Assembly (NCBI GenBank): GCA_903822205.1
Contig: CAIJOK010000016.1
Span: forward strand, 1-64,000
Source of the DNA: an uncultured beta proteobacterium
Lineage (GTDB): Bacteria; Pseudomonadota; Gammaproteobacteria; Burkholderiales; Burkholderiaceae_C
DNA: 64,000 nucleotides
Direction of reading: 5' to 3'
The position numbers and the translations under genes are program-made. The notes beneath the pieces are model-generated. The model saw only the letters and a list, made by a program, of their open reading frames with translations. It made no database searches and had not been told where the DNA came from. Positions 47,931 through 55,888 of this stretch are shown piece by piece (position 1 is the first letter of the stretch; each line of letters opens with the position of its first letter).

Positions 47931-49504
47931 CAGCTCTTGCTTCAACTCAGGCGGGTGTCAGCCAGCACCCTGCGCCAGGCCATTCTGCACGAACAGCGCT
48001 TCGCGAGGTGCCGCGCAGCGACAGGATCGTTCTGCACACACTGGACGACATCAAGAAATACTTTGCAGAGCGCACACACCGCACGTTCTTTGTCAGTCCC
48101 ACCAACTTCAATATGCTGGGCATGCACGATTGGGTGCGTGGCTGGCACAACATCACCCTGCTGGACTGTTTTGACAGTCAGCACGACCATTGCCTGACCG
48201 TGCCCGACGACCACACACGCCTGTTTGATGGCGTAGAAGATGTCAACCACTACTTGCTGGACCAGCCCGCTGTGCGCAAGTTGATCGTGGAGGGTGAACG
48301 CTCAGAAGTCAAAGACCAGGCCTTGTTTCTCTTCTTTGACGAGGCTCTTGAGAGGAAGTGTGCAGACCTGGGTCTTGAGGTCGCGTTGCCGCCGAACGCA
48401 TTGGTACGCGAGATGGACAGCAAGATCGTGGCCACCGAACTGGGCAACACGGCAGGGGTCCACAGTGTGCCCCATGTACTGGCCCCTGTAGGCTCCTATG
48501 CGGCGCTTCAGTCGCTGGCCATGGATCATGGTCTGGGCGATCGCTGGGTGGTGCAAACCGCCTACGGTGATTCTGGCAAGACCACCTTCTTTATTGGTAG
48601 TGAAACGGATTACCAGGCGGTGGCACACAAGGTCGAGTGCGAAAAAACGGTCAAGGTCATGCGCTGGATTCGCTGCAAGTGTGCCGCTGTTGAAGCCTGC
48701 GCCACCCGCTGGGGTACCTTTGTCGGGCCGCTGCTCACCGAACTGATTGGCCAGCCTGAACTCACACCCTACGCAGGGGGGTGGTGTGGCAATGAAAACT
48801 ACGCCAGTGCCTTCACGCCCACGGTGCGTACTGACGTGCAGCGCATGACCCGGGCCATGGGCGATGCACTTTACGCCCGTGGCTACCGCGGCACCTTTGA
48901 GCTGGACTACCTGTTGGACCTGGATACGCAAGAAATCTATCTGGGAGAGCTGAATGCGCGCATCACTGGCGTGACGGCCATCACGAACACGTCAGACTTC
49001 TCCGAGGCCATGCTGCCACTCTTTCTGTTTCATTTGCTCGAGTTTGATAGTCGCGTGGACCTGTTGCTGGATGTGTGCCAGTTCAACCATGGATTGCTTA
49101 CTTTAGGGGCACGGGGCCTGTCTTCGCAAGTCATTCTCAAGCACACGAACGATGCACTGCAAGTGATCACCCACGCGCCGCAATCTGGGGTGTATCGGAT
49201 CAACGATGACGGCGTATTGACCCTAAAACATGCCGGCGTTCGCAGGCGCGATGCCTTGACCCCCAACGAGGCCTACGTGCTGCGCATTCAACAGGCGGGT
49301 GAGTATGCCTACCGGGGGAGCGACATGGCCATCATGTTCCTCAATGGCGTGATCCGTGAAGACGATGGTGCGCTCAATCATGCCGGAAAGCGCTGGGTGC
49401 AGGCCCTGAAGTCCACATTTGAAACCAGACCGCTCACGCAAGAGGAGCGGGCAACTGTCGCGTTTGCAAACAACCCGGCCAACGTCAAGAGCGCACGGGC
49501 GTAA
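47927..49504 (+). CDS. ATP-grasp ligase (carboxylase-like)
   Basis: ATP-grasp enzymes activate a carboxylate as acyl phosphate and join it to an amine or thiol. Pieces: lid and nucleotide residues in AYGDSGKTTFFIGS, GRT-like RWIRCKCAAVE, then RGTFELDYLLDLDTQEIYLG and ELNARITGVTAITN with the metal-binding Glu/Asn pattern. 525 residues; the last ~120 form an extra C-terminal domain (from about residue 380). It is annotated broadly as biotin-carboxylase-like, but no biotin or carboxyl-transfer partner is linked. Translationally coupled to the decarboxylase; likely acts on its amine product (inference). Confidence 0.8.
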   Translation: MTALASTQAGVSQHPAPGHSARTALREVPRSDRIVLHTLDDIKKYFAERTHRTFFVSPTNFNMLGMHDWVRGWHNITLLDCFDSQHDHCLTVPDDHTRLFDGVEDVNHYLLDQPAVRKLIVEGERSEVKDQALFLFFDEALERKCADLGLEVALPPNALVREMDSKIVATELGNTAGVHSVPHVLAPVGSYAALQSLAMDHGLGDRWVVQTAYGDSGKTTFFIGSETDYQAVAHKVECEKTVKVMRWIRCKCAAVEACATRWGTFVGPLLTELIGQPELTPYAGGWCGNENYASAFTPTVRTDVQRMTRAMGDALYARGYRGTFELDYLLDLDTQEIYLGELNARITGVTAITNTSDFSEAMLPLFLFHLLEFDSRVDLLLDVCQFNHGLLTLGARGLSSQVILKHTNDALQVITHAPQSGVYRINDDGVLTLKHAGVRRRDALTPNEAYVLRIQQAGEYAYRGSDMAIMFLNGVIREDDGALNHAGKRWVQALKSTFETRPLTQEERATVAFANNPANVKSARA

Positions 49505-49509
49505 GCAGC

Positions 49510-50490
49510 ATGTCTGCCCCGATCAAACATTTCTACGCTGTGCAAGAAGACCAGCCCGCCCAAAAGTGGCTGGCCCACGCACAGGCTGCTTTGCCCGCCT
49601 ACCGCCAGTGGTTTGCCAGTGAAGGAGATATCAAACGACCCGCACTGGCGGACTGCCGCAACGCCATGCACACCCACATGCCCGAGATGGTCCCGCTTTG
49701 GGAGCGTCTGCTGGACCTGTTGCAGGCCGATGACACAACGGCACGCCTGCTCAGTTTTTATTGCCCGGCGGTGTCCAAATCAGGGTGCTCGCAAGCGGTT
49801 TGGACACGTTATGCGCCAACGCTCGTTCGCAACTATGACTTTGTGCCCAGGCTGTGCGAAGGTCGTGTGCTGCACAGCGCATGGCATGGCACCCGGGTGA
49901 TTGCCAGCACCGATTGCCTGTGGGGCATCCTGGATGGCATGAACGAGCAGGGTCTGTCCGTGTCGATGAGCTTTGGCGGCAAGGACGATGTGTTCTCCGG
50001 ATTTGGCATAGCACTCATCCTGCGCTACGTTCTGGAGTTCTGCACCACGGTGGACGAAGCAGTCAAGGTGTTGCGGCGTGTGCCTTGCCACATGGCCTAC
50101 AACGTGACTGTGCTTGATGCCTATGGTCAGGTGCGAACGGTGGAAATCAACCCATTGTGCGAAACCAGCGTGGCCACAAAACCGCTGGCAGTCAACCATC
50201 AGGGCGAGTTTGAACTGACGCAGTACGCCATGGTGTCTAACTCGCACGAGCGACACCACGCCATCATGGACAAACTCTGTGACCCGCTGTGCAATGTGGA
50301 ATCTTTTGTGAACGCGTTTGAGTACAGCCCGCTGCACTGTACCGATCACGGACATGGCATGGGCACGCTCTACACCGCCGTTTACAACCCGCAACGACGC
50401 GCCATGGAACTGCGCTGGCCGCGTCGTCAGCGGATGTACCAGTCTTTTGCCCACTTTGAAGCGTGTGATCTTTGGGTGGAACTTGCATGA
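49510..50490 (+). CDS. C45-type Ntn hydrolase / acyltransferase
   Basis: Family of self-cleaving acyltransferases and amidohydrolases including acyl-CoA:6-APA acyltransferase and carcinine hydrolase. The nucleophile would be Cys93 in SGCSQAVW, preceded by Gly92 as at the AAT autocleavage site, with RNYDF 14 residues later and GMNEQGLSVSMSFGG downstream. The 92-residue pro-region fits the family. 326 residues, no signal peptide, so cytoplasmic. It starts 5 bases after the ATP-grasp gene and its stop overlaps the next start. Role: transfer or removal of an acyl group on an amine (inference). Confidence 0.8.
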   Translation: MSAPIKHFYAVQEDQPAQKWLAHAQAALPAYRQWFASEGDIKRPALADCRNAMHTHMPEMVPLWERLLDLLQADDTTARLLSFYCPAVSKSGCSQAVWTRYAPTLVRNYDFVPRLCEGRVLHSAWHGTRVIASTDCLWGILDGMNEQGLSVSMSFGGKDDVFSGFGIALILRYVLEFCTTVDEAVKVLRRVPCHMAYNVTVLDAYGQVRTVEINPLCETSVATKPLAVNHQGEFELTQYAMVSNSHERHHAIMDKLCDPLCNVESFVNAFEYSPLHCTDHGHGMGTLYTAVYNPQRRAMELRWPRRQRMYQSFAHFEACDLWVELA

Positions 50491-52691
50491 ATGCCGTGTG
50501 GACCTTGGTTCGAAAACGGCTGGAAATGTTGTTGCAGGAACTGGCCCTGGGCTATGCCTGGATTGCACTGGTACCGTCCTGGCGTGCCGGTTTGCTGCTT
50601 GTCCCGGTGACTTTTTTCATGCCGGTTGCGGGGGCCGTTGGCTTGCTGGGTGCCCTGTCTGCCTGGGGCGCTGCCCAGCTCGCGGGGGCTGACAGTGCAG
50701 AGCGGCCTGTGTCGGTTTTCAATGGCTTGCTCTGTGGTCTGTTGGTGGCACATGCCTGGCATGGCGGCTTGAGCCTGGCGGTGCTGGGTGTTCTCTGTGG
50801 TGTTCTGTGTGGTTGGCTGTCGGTCGTCATGGGGCGGCTGTCAGGGGCGCTGTTGCGCTTGCCTGTCTTGAGCCTGCCTTTTTCGCTGGTGGCCATGTTT
50901 TGCAGCGCGGCCGCAGGCAGTTTATCCACACTACAGCCCAACGACTACCACGCGCCAGTGGCACTGTTCGGGGGTGACGTGGATGTCTTTTTGAGCGCTT
51001 TTGGCAATTTGTACATCGCCTCCAGTCCCGTGGCAGGGGCCTGGGTTGTGATCGTGTTGCTGGTGTGCTCGCGTTATTACCTCTTGCTTGCCTTACTGGG
51101 TTACGGCGCTGCAGCGCTTTGCCTGGGCACTTTGGGTGCGGCCCCTGAGCATCTGATCGACACGGCCTGGGACAGCAATGCCATTCTGACTGCGCTGTTG
51201 GTGGGGGGACTCTTTGCCACACCTTCCATCGTCACGGCAGCTCTGGCCATGCTGGGGGCTGTGTTTGCAGCCTGGATGTCTTTGGCGCTGGGTCGGGTTT
51301 TGAACTTTGCGCATCTTGCAGGCTACTCCTCTCCCTTTGTCTTTGCGGCTTGGCTAATGCTTTATGCCTGTGTTCGCAACGCCCGAATCAGTGGCCTGTT
51401 CAATGCCGACACCCCTGATCTGCCCCAAACTTCACTGGAGCGCAACCGGGTGGCACGTTCGCGAATTGGCAGCCCCGGCAGCGTGGGTTTGAGCCTGCCC
51501 TGTAGGGGGGCGTGGACGGTGTCACAGGGCTTTTCGGGTGAGCACACGCATCGAGGCTTGTGGTGTCATGCGCTGGACTTTGTGGTGCTCAAAGACGGCA
51601 AGAGTTTCACCAACAGTGGCAATCGGGTAGAAGATTTTTTTTGCTATGGCCTGCCGGTGATCTCGCCGGTCTATGGCCAGGTCTGGTATGTGGTGAACCA
51701 TGTGCCGGACAATGCACCGGGCACCCTCAATGCGGTGGAGAACTGGGGTAATTGCGTGGTGATTCGCTTGGCCGGTGGCAAGTTTGTGCTGCTGGCGCAC
51801 TTGAAGCCCGACTCGGCAGCCGTGCATCCGGGCACCTGGGTCAAGCCGGGGGACTTGCTGGGACTGTGCGGCAACTCGGGGCGCTCACCCCAGCCCCATA
51901 TCCACCTGCATGTGCAAACCGCTGCCGATTTGGGATCGCCGACCGCACCGTTCCATTTGATGAGCGTGATGGTGAGCGAATCGGATAAAGCCGCACGCTA
52001 TCACCTGGCGACGGTTCCCGGGCAGGGCGTGCTGTTGATGCCGGCCATAGAAGGCGATGTGCGGCCCCTGTACCTGCTGGCCGGTCGTGGATTGCGCTAC
52101 CAGGTCACCGAGGGCATCCACCCCGCCCTGCCGTGGTCCATACACTGCGAGGTGGACGCAATGGGTCGGATGGCGTTGGTCTCCAGCCAGGGTGCACGAT
52201 GTCTGGTGGAGTCCACTTGGGCGGTGTTTGCCTGCTATGAACGCAACACCGTCTGCGACCGGTATTTTGACCTCTGGTTGCTGGCGTGCGGCTATACCCC
52301 CGCCTCTACGCAGGTGGATCTCTGGCAGGATGGCTGCGTGCCTGCCCGACTGTTTGCGCAGACATCCGCACACATCTGGACCTGGCTTTTGTGGCCATGG
52401 GCGGCTTTTGCCAGCAGCAGGTTCGAGCGCACCTGGGACGTACATGCCCAGTCCTGGATGCAAAAAGGCATCCACACCCAACATTGCAGTGGCATGGCAG
52501 TGCAAACGAGTGCCGCCATGGCTGCGCAAATGGGGTGCATTCAAGTGCGAGCGCAAACCGGCGGTCTGGAGGCAGTGTTTCAGGCGACCCACAGTTTTCA
52601 ACGCGCCGACTTGGGCATTCCTGCATGGGAGGTCACGCTGAACACCCCGTGCATGGCAGCGGCGCAGCAGCCGACTGGACTCACTTTTTGA
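50487..52691 (+). CDS. urea-transporter-like channel fused to M23-like and C-terminal domains
   Basis: 734 residues. Residues ~15-310: nine or ten hydrophobic helices with FNGLLCGLLVAH, LSLPFSLVAMF and SNAILTALLVGGLFATPS, matching the urea transporter (UT) family. Residues ~340-500: M23/LytM-like domain with HALDFVVLKDG, VWYVVNH, LLAHLKPDS and PHIHLHV (HxH zinc motif). The first zinc motif reads HxxD rather than HxxxD, so hydrolysis is uncertain. Residues ~500-734: unrecognised region. Start is the ATG overlapping the previous stop (ATGA). Such an arrangement would place the M23 part outside the channel. Confidence 0.82.
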   Translation: MNAVWTLVRKRLEMLLQELALGYAWIALVPSWRAGLLLVPVTFFMPVAGAVGLLGALSAWGAAQLAGADSAERPVSVFNGLLCGLLVAHAWHGGLSLAVLGVLCGVLCGWLSVVMGRLSGALLRLPVLSLPFSLVAMFCSAAAGSLSTLQPNDYHAPVALFGGDVDVFLSAFGNLYIASSPVAGAWVVIVLLVCSRYYLLLALLGYGAAALCLGTLGAAPEHLIDTAWDSNAILTALLVGGLFATPSIVTAALAMLGAVFAAWMSLALGRVLNFAHLAGYSSPFVFAAWLMLYACVRNARISGLFNADTPDLPQTSLERNRVARSRIGSPGSVGLSLPCRGAWTVSQGFSGEHTHRGLWCHALDFVVLKDGKSFTNSGNRVEDFFCYGLPVISPVYGQVWYVVNHVPDNAPGTLNAVENWGNCVVIRLAGGKFVLLAHLKPDSAAVHPGTWVKPGDLLGLCGNSGRSPQPHIHLHVQTAADLGSPTAPFHLMSVMVSESDKAARYHLATVPGQGVLLMPAIEGDVRPLYLLAGRGLRYQVTEGIHPALPWSIHCEVDAMGRMALVSSQGARCLVESTWAVFACYERNTVCDRYFDLWLLACGYTPASTQVDLWQDGCVPARLFAQTSAHIWTWLLWPWAAFASSRFERTWDVHAQSWMQKGIHTQHCSGMAVQTSAAMAAQMGCIQVRAQTGGLEAVFQATHSFQRADLGIPAWEVTLNTPCMAAAQQPTGLTF

Positions 52692-52830
52692 TTTTTCGGC
52701 CTGATTCCAGTCATTCTTCTTGCCTGGTGCGGATCAGGAAGTCTGAATTTGTGTGCTGCTGGCAGGTGTGATTCAAAGTGATGTGGAGTTAGGTTCGGGC
52801 GTGTCATTGTTCTTTGCTCCATCAACTTTT

Positions 52831-52928
52831 AAATCCCCCCTAACCCCCCTTTTTCAAAGGGGGGAACAAGTCACGGTGATGCACTGCCTTCTTTCCCCCC
52901 TTTGAAAAAGGGGGGTTAGGGGGGATTT
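52831..52928. repeat. REP/MITE-like element with C6-TAA-C6 ends
   Basis: Same inverted ends as 28-196, with two C6/G6 hairpins (near 52845-52863 and 52893-52915) and a different core. It follows the last gene of the decarboxylase operon by 140 bases, so the hairpins could also act as terminators or mRNA stabilisers. Confidence 0.8.
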
Positions 52929-53003
52929 GAAGTTCTGGATGGTCTTGTCGAAAACACATCAGTTTGAATCGCACCCGCTGCTGGCAGGATGACACGCTTT
53001 GTA

Positions 53004-53312
53004 TCAAAGCTCGCCCAAAGAGTACCCGGATTCCCGTTGATGTCGAATGCGTGCCACAAGAACCAGATCGCGGGCCTCGTCAAATTCGTAGCGCGCCAGA
53101 TAACCGCTGCGCCTACGCGAAATAATGAGTTCTCTTAGTCCACCCTCAACCGGTCGTCCAATGCCAGGCTGATGCGTCAAAACTTGCAAAGCATCAAGGA
53201 TGAAATCCAGTAACTCACCAGCCATTGGATCATCTGACGCGACAAGAAATTCATCCAGCCTGAGGAGGTCGTCCAATGCTGCCTGACTGAGGAATACACC
53301 AGACATCACCAT
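53004..53312 (-). CDS. ParE/RelE-family toxin
   Basis: Likely gyrase-poisoning (ParE) or mRNA-cleaving (RelE) toxin. About 100 residues: FLSQAALDDLLRLDEFL, LTHQPGIGRPVEGGLRELII and YLARYEFDEARDLVLVARIRHQRESGY, the ParE-like C-terminus. Its start overlaps the antitoxin stop by one base (TGATG), showing translational coupling. Confidence 0.85.
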   Translation of the reverse strand: MVMSGVFLSQAALDDLLRLDEFLVASDDPMAGELLDFILDALQVLTHQPGIGRPVEGGLRELIISRRRSGYLARYEFDEARDLVLVARIRHQRESGYSLGEL

Positions 53313-53629
53313 CAGCCCATGTGCGTGGGTACAAGGTCTTTCGGCTTCGCTTGCAGCCCTTTGCGGTGACTGGCCAAATCTGAAAAATAGGCACGGACAC
53401 TGCCCAGTTCGTAGCCCAACCCACTGGTCTTCATGTCGCTCAATGCCGCAACAGAGTCACGCGTCAATGATTCACGCAAACGTGTACGGCGCACAGAGTC
53501 AGCCAAAGTCTGCACCATGAACGCGTGAAGGCTTAAACCTGCCCTGTGGGCATCCTCCAGAAGTTGCGTTTTGAGCGCTGCGGGCAACTTCAAACTGGTG
53601 GGTTTACTCGCGATGTTCATGGTGTGCAT
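53312..53629 (-). CDS. ribbon-helix-helix-type antitoxin
   Basis: About 105 residues, first gene of the pair. N-terminus SLKLPAALKTQLLEDAHRAG with LSLHAFMVQTLADSVRR resembles a ribbon-helix-helix DNA-binding segment; the C-terminal half would bind the toxin. Start ATG 53629; further ATGs at 53620 and TTG 53641 are in frame. Likely autoregulates its promoter. Confidence 0.75.
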   Translation of the reverse strand: MHTMNIASKPTSLKLPAALKTQLLEDAHRAGLSLHAFMVQTLADSVRRTRLRESLTRDSVAALSDMKTSGLGYELGSVRAYFSDLASHRKGLQAKPKDLVPTHMG

Positions 53630-53701
53630 TTCTTGCTCCAATTCGGTTGGTAGTCAAATGTTACTACCTTTGAAATGATGCACAGAGGTCGGCATCCAAA
53701 A

Positions 53702-53803
53702 ATTTGGCTCCGCAATTGTGAAGAGAGTGTGAGGTTTTGCACCTATTTTCTCCACATTGTTTTTTCAAAATTCATGCATCGGCCAAGCAGGTGCCTGGCC
53801 GAA
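53702..53803 (+). promoter_or_regulatory. second copy of the 102-bp promoter/leader block
   Basis: Matches 44482-44583 except for four bases. It ends 16 bases before an ATG, as the first copy ends 17 bases before its ATG, so promoter, leader hairpin and spacing are all kept. This points to shared control of the two loci. Confidence 0.7.
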
Positions 53804-53819
53804 TTTATGGAGTGATTCA

Positions 53820-54185
53820 ATGAAAACCGAAATTAACCTTGTACTGCGGGCGGGTCGGTTGACCACCCTCATCATCAGCATGGGAACACTGGCCGCATGC
53901 TGCGCTTTTGCAGGCCCCCACGAAGGTGGCGGTGCGCCGCATCAGCCACCGGCACAAGCCATAGATGCCTGCAAGTCTTTGAGCAGTGGACAGGAATGCA
54001 GCTTTACCTCCCCGCACGGAGTCGTGAAGGGAAATTGCTGGGCACCAGAGAGCAAGCCCCTAGCTTGCAAGCCCAAAGACGCACCCACCGGTCATTTGAG
54101 TGACCCCAAGCAGTCATCACCAGAAAGCCCACCATGCGACTCAAACAGAACTTCCGCTCGGCCATTGCCACAGCAAGCCTCATGA
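53820..54185 (+). CDS. small exported cysteine-containing protein
   Basis: 121 residues. Signal peptide (MKTEINLVLRAGRLTTLIIS, cleaved near AFA-GPHE) then His/Pro-rich linker, then ACKSLSSGQECSFTSPHGVV and GNCWAPESKPLACKPK. Four cysteines in this C-x8-C-SF pattern are familiar from small periplasmic proteins of betaproteobacteria whose function is unknown to me. The last ~30 residues are Ser/Pro-rich and may be read-through of an older end. It carries the duplicated promoter block. Confidence 0.75.
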   Translation: MKTEINLVLRAGRLTTLIISMGTLAACCAFAGPHEGGGAPHQPPAQAIDACKSLSSGQECSFTSPHGVVKGNCWAPESKPLACKPKDAPTGHLSDPKQSSPESPPCDSNRTSARPLPQQAS

Positions 54186-54363
54186 CCCGCATGAACAAGC
54201 GATGTGGCAGAGAATCAAGCGTTTTGAAGAATGACTTGCACACCGACGAATGTGTGCGATAGCCGCTCTCTTGGGACGAATTGATTCGCATGACAGCAAA
54301 AAAACATTCAACAAAACCAGTTCCGGTACGTGACATCACTCTCTGAATTAAGGATTACACATC

Positions 54364-54894
54364 ATGGTCTCACCCATCTCCAATACAGGCGGCAGGGTTG
54401 CAATGCCACCCCCCCCAATGAAACCCGAAGATGCTTTCAAGAAAATTGACAGCACCAACAAGGGCTTTATTACCGAAACCGAACTTGCTTCGGCCATCGT
54501 GCAGTTTTCGCCACAGGGCATGAGCCTCTCGCAAGCCGATGCGCAGTCTGTCGCCAAAGATGCATTCTCAAAGATGGATGCCAATGCAGACGGCAAGGTG
54601 ACCAGCAGCGAATTCAAGGACGCTGCCCCCAAGAATTCGCCCAATGGCGGCCCACCGCAAGGGGGTCGCCCGTCAGGGCCGCCACCAGGCCCACCTCCAG
54701 GTGGCGGTGCCGGTGGCCCCACAGGGGCCAAGGGTGCCAACGCAGCAAGTGCAAGCAAAAGTACCGACCCGGCCGACACCAACCAGGATGGGACCGTGAG
54801 TGAAATGGAACGCCTCGCCTATGCCAGCAAACAGCAGACGCTTGCTGCTGCCGCCTCAGACAACACCAACACCAACACCAACACCAACACCTGA
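54364..54894 (+). CDS. EF-hand calcium-binding protein
   Basis: 176 residues. Three EF-hand loops: DSTNKGFITETE, DANADGKVTSSE and DTNQDGTVSEME, each with acidic residues at positions 1, 3, 5 and 12 (position 5 partly substituted in loop 1). A Pro/Gly-rich linker joins loops 2 and 3, and the C-terminus is an Asn-Thr repeat encoded by AACACC units (54861-54893). No signal peptide is visible. It probably shares a transcript with the small exported protein 178 bases upstream. Confidence 0.85.
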   Translation: MVSPISNTGGRVAMPPPPMKPEDAFKKIDSTNKGFITETELASAIVQFSPQGMSLSQADAQSVAKDAFSKMDANADGKVTSSEFKDAAPKNSPNGGPPQGGRPSGPPPGPPPGGGAGGPTGAKGANAASASKSTDPADTNQDGTVSEMERLAYASKQQTLAAAASDNTNTNTNTNT

Positions 54895-54957
54895 TGAACG
54901 CTTTCAAAACATTGACAGCGAACCCGGCCAGGGCGCTTGACCACATCACCGGAGGGG

Positions 54958-55150
54958 GCGCACGCCCGATCTCGTGCTGATGGACGTTCGAATGCCCATC
55001 ATGAACGGTCTGGATGCGACTGAGCAAATTCGTTTATTGGAAGCGAAACACGGCTAACGACGTGTCAGGATCGTTACCCTGACCGCCAACGCCTTTGAGG
55101 AAGACAGAAAGCAGTGCCTGGCCGCTGGCTATAGCCATATGCCGATGTAG
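54958..55150 (+). pseudogene. decayed response-regulator receiver domain
   Basis: One frame reads DLVLMDVRMPIMNGLDATEQ, an in-frame TAA near 55056, then RIVTLTANAFEEDRKQCLAA and GYSHMPM. This is the second half of a hybrid-kinase receiver, with phospho-acceptor Asp and Thr present. The N-terminal third is missing. Remnant of a signalling gene next to the EF-hand locus. Confidence 0.75.
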
Positions 55151-55175
55151 GGCAGTTTGTGTACCCGTCCTTGCA

Positions 55176-55727
55176 TCAGTCAAACTTGGCCGCATCGGCC
55201 CAGGGCAGGCCCGACAGGTCTTTGGCAGCCAACTGGGGCGGTACGTCCAGCGGCCACTCGATGGCCACCGTGGGGTCGTTCCACAACAGGCTTCGTTCGT
55301 GCTCAGGATACCAATAGTCGGTGGTTTTGTACAAAAACTCTGCGTGGTCGCTCAGGGTGACAAAGCCGTGGGCAAAGCCCGGCGGTATCCACAACTGGCG
55401 CTTGTTATCGTCTGACAGCATCACGCCGTCCCACTGGCCAAAGCTGGGTGAGGCACGCCGCAGATCCACCACCACATCAAACACCGTGCCACTAGTGACG
55501 CGCACCAGTTTGCCCTGCGAATGCGTGATCTGGTAATGCATACCCCGCAAAACCCCCCGTGCTGACCGGCTGTGGTTGTCCTGGACAAACACCACATCGC
55601 AACCGGTGGCACTGGCAAAGTCTCGGGCGTTGTAGCTTTCAAAAAAGAAGCCGCGTGCATCGCCAAAAACTTGAGGTTCCAGGATCAGCACATCAGGCAA
55701 GGACAAGGAGGTGACGTGGTAGGTCAT
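55176..55727 (-). CDS. rfbC: dTDP-4-dehydrorhamnose 3,5-epimerase
   Basis: Epimerises C3 and C5 in dTDP-L-rhamnose synthesis. Motifs: FGDARGFFFESYN, FVQDNHSRSARGVLRGMHYQ (catalytic His), IPPGFAHGFVTLSD and the YYWYPEHE-like DYWYPEHERSL. 183 residues from ATG 55727. Third gene of the rfbD-rfbA-rfbC row on this strand, separated from rfbA by a 160-base AT-rich gap holding the dispersed motif. Confidence 0.95.
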   Translation of the reverse strand: MTYHVTSLSLPDVLILEPQVFGDARGFFFESYNARDFASATGCDVVFVQDNHSRSARGVLRGMHYQITHSQGKLVRVTSGTVFDVVVDLRRASPSFGQWDGVMLSDDNKRQLWIPPGFAHGFVTLSDHAEFLYKTTDYWYPEHERSLLWNDPTVAIEWPLDVPPQLAAKDLSGLPWADAAKFD

Positions 55728-55798
55728 AAGAATACAGAAATTCAATTAAAAATAGACAATCAATATACAATAAATTAAATGCAGCAAAAAATGCAAAA

Positions 55799-55816
55799 TG
55801 ATAGCATCCTATGCAA
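55799..55816 (+). repeat. dispersed motif TGATAGC-N6-TGCAA, copy 3
   Basis: Nearly identical to 36728-36750 (two spacer differences). Lies between rfbC and rfbA, with GCGCTAGAGCCAGTTTTGC downstream and GTATTTAATTTGTTGAA after that. Confidence 0.55.
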
Positions 55817-55888
55817 TGAGAACGTGCGCTAGAGCCAGTTTTGCAAAAAACATCATGTATTTAATTTGTTGAAATTTGATTATTTTTG

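Noticed and set aside
54134..54264. Small frame between the exported Cys protein and the EF-hand gene
   Set aside because: About 43 codons overlapping the end of the upstream gene, no ribosome binding site or recognised family.
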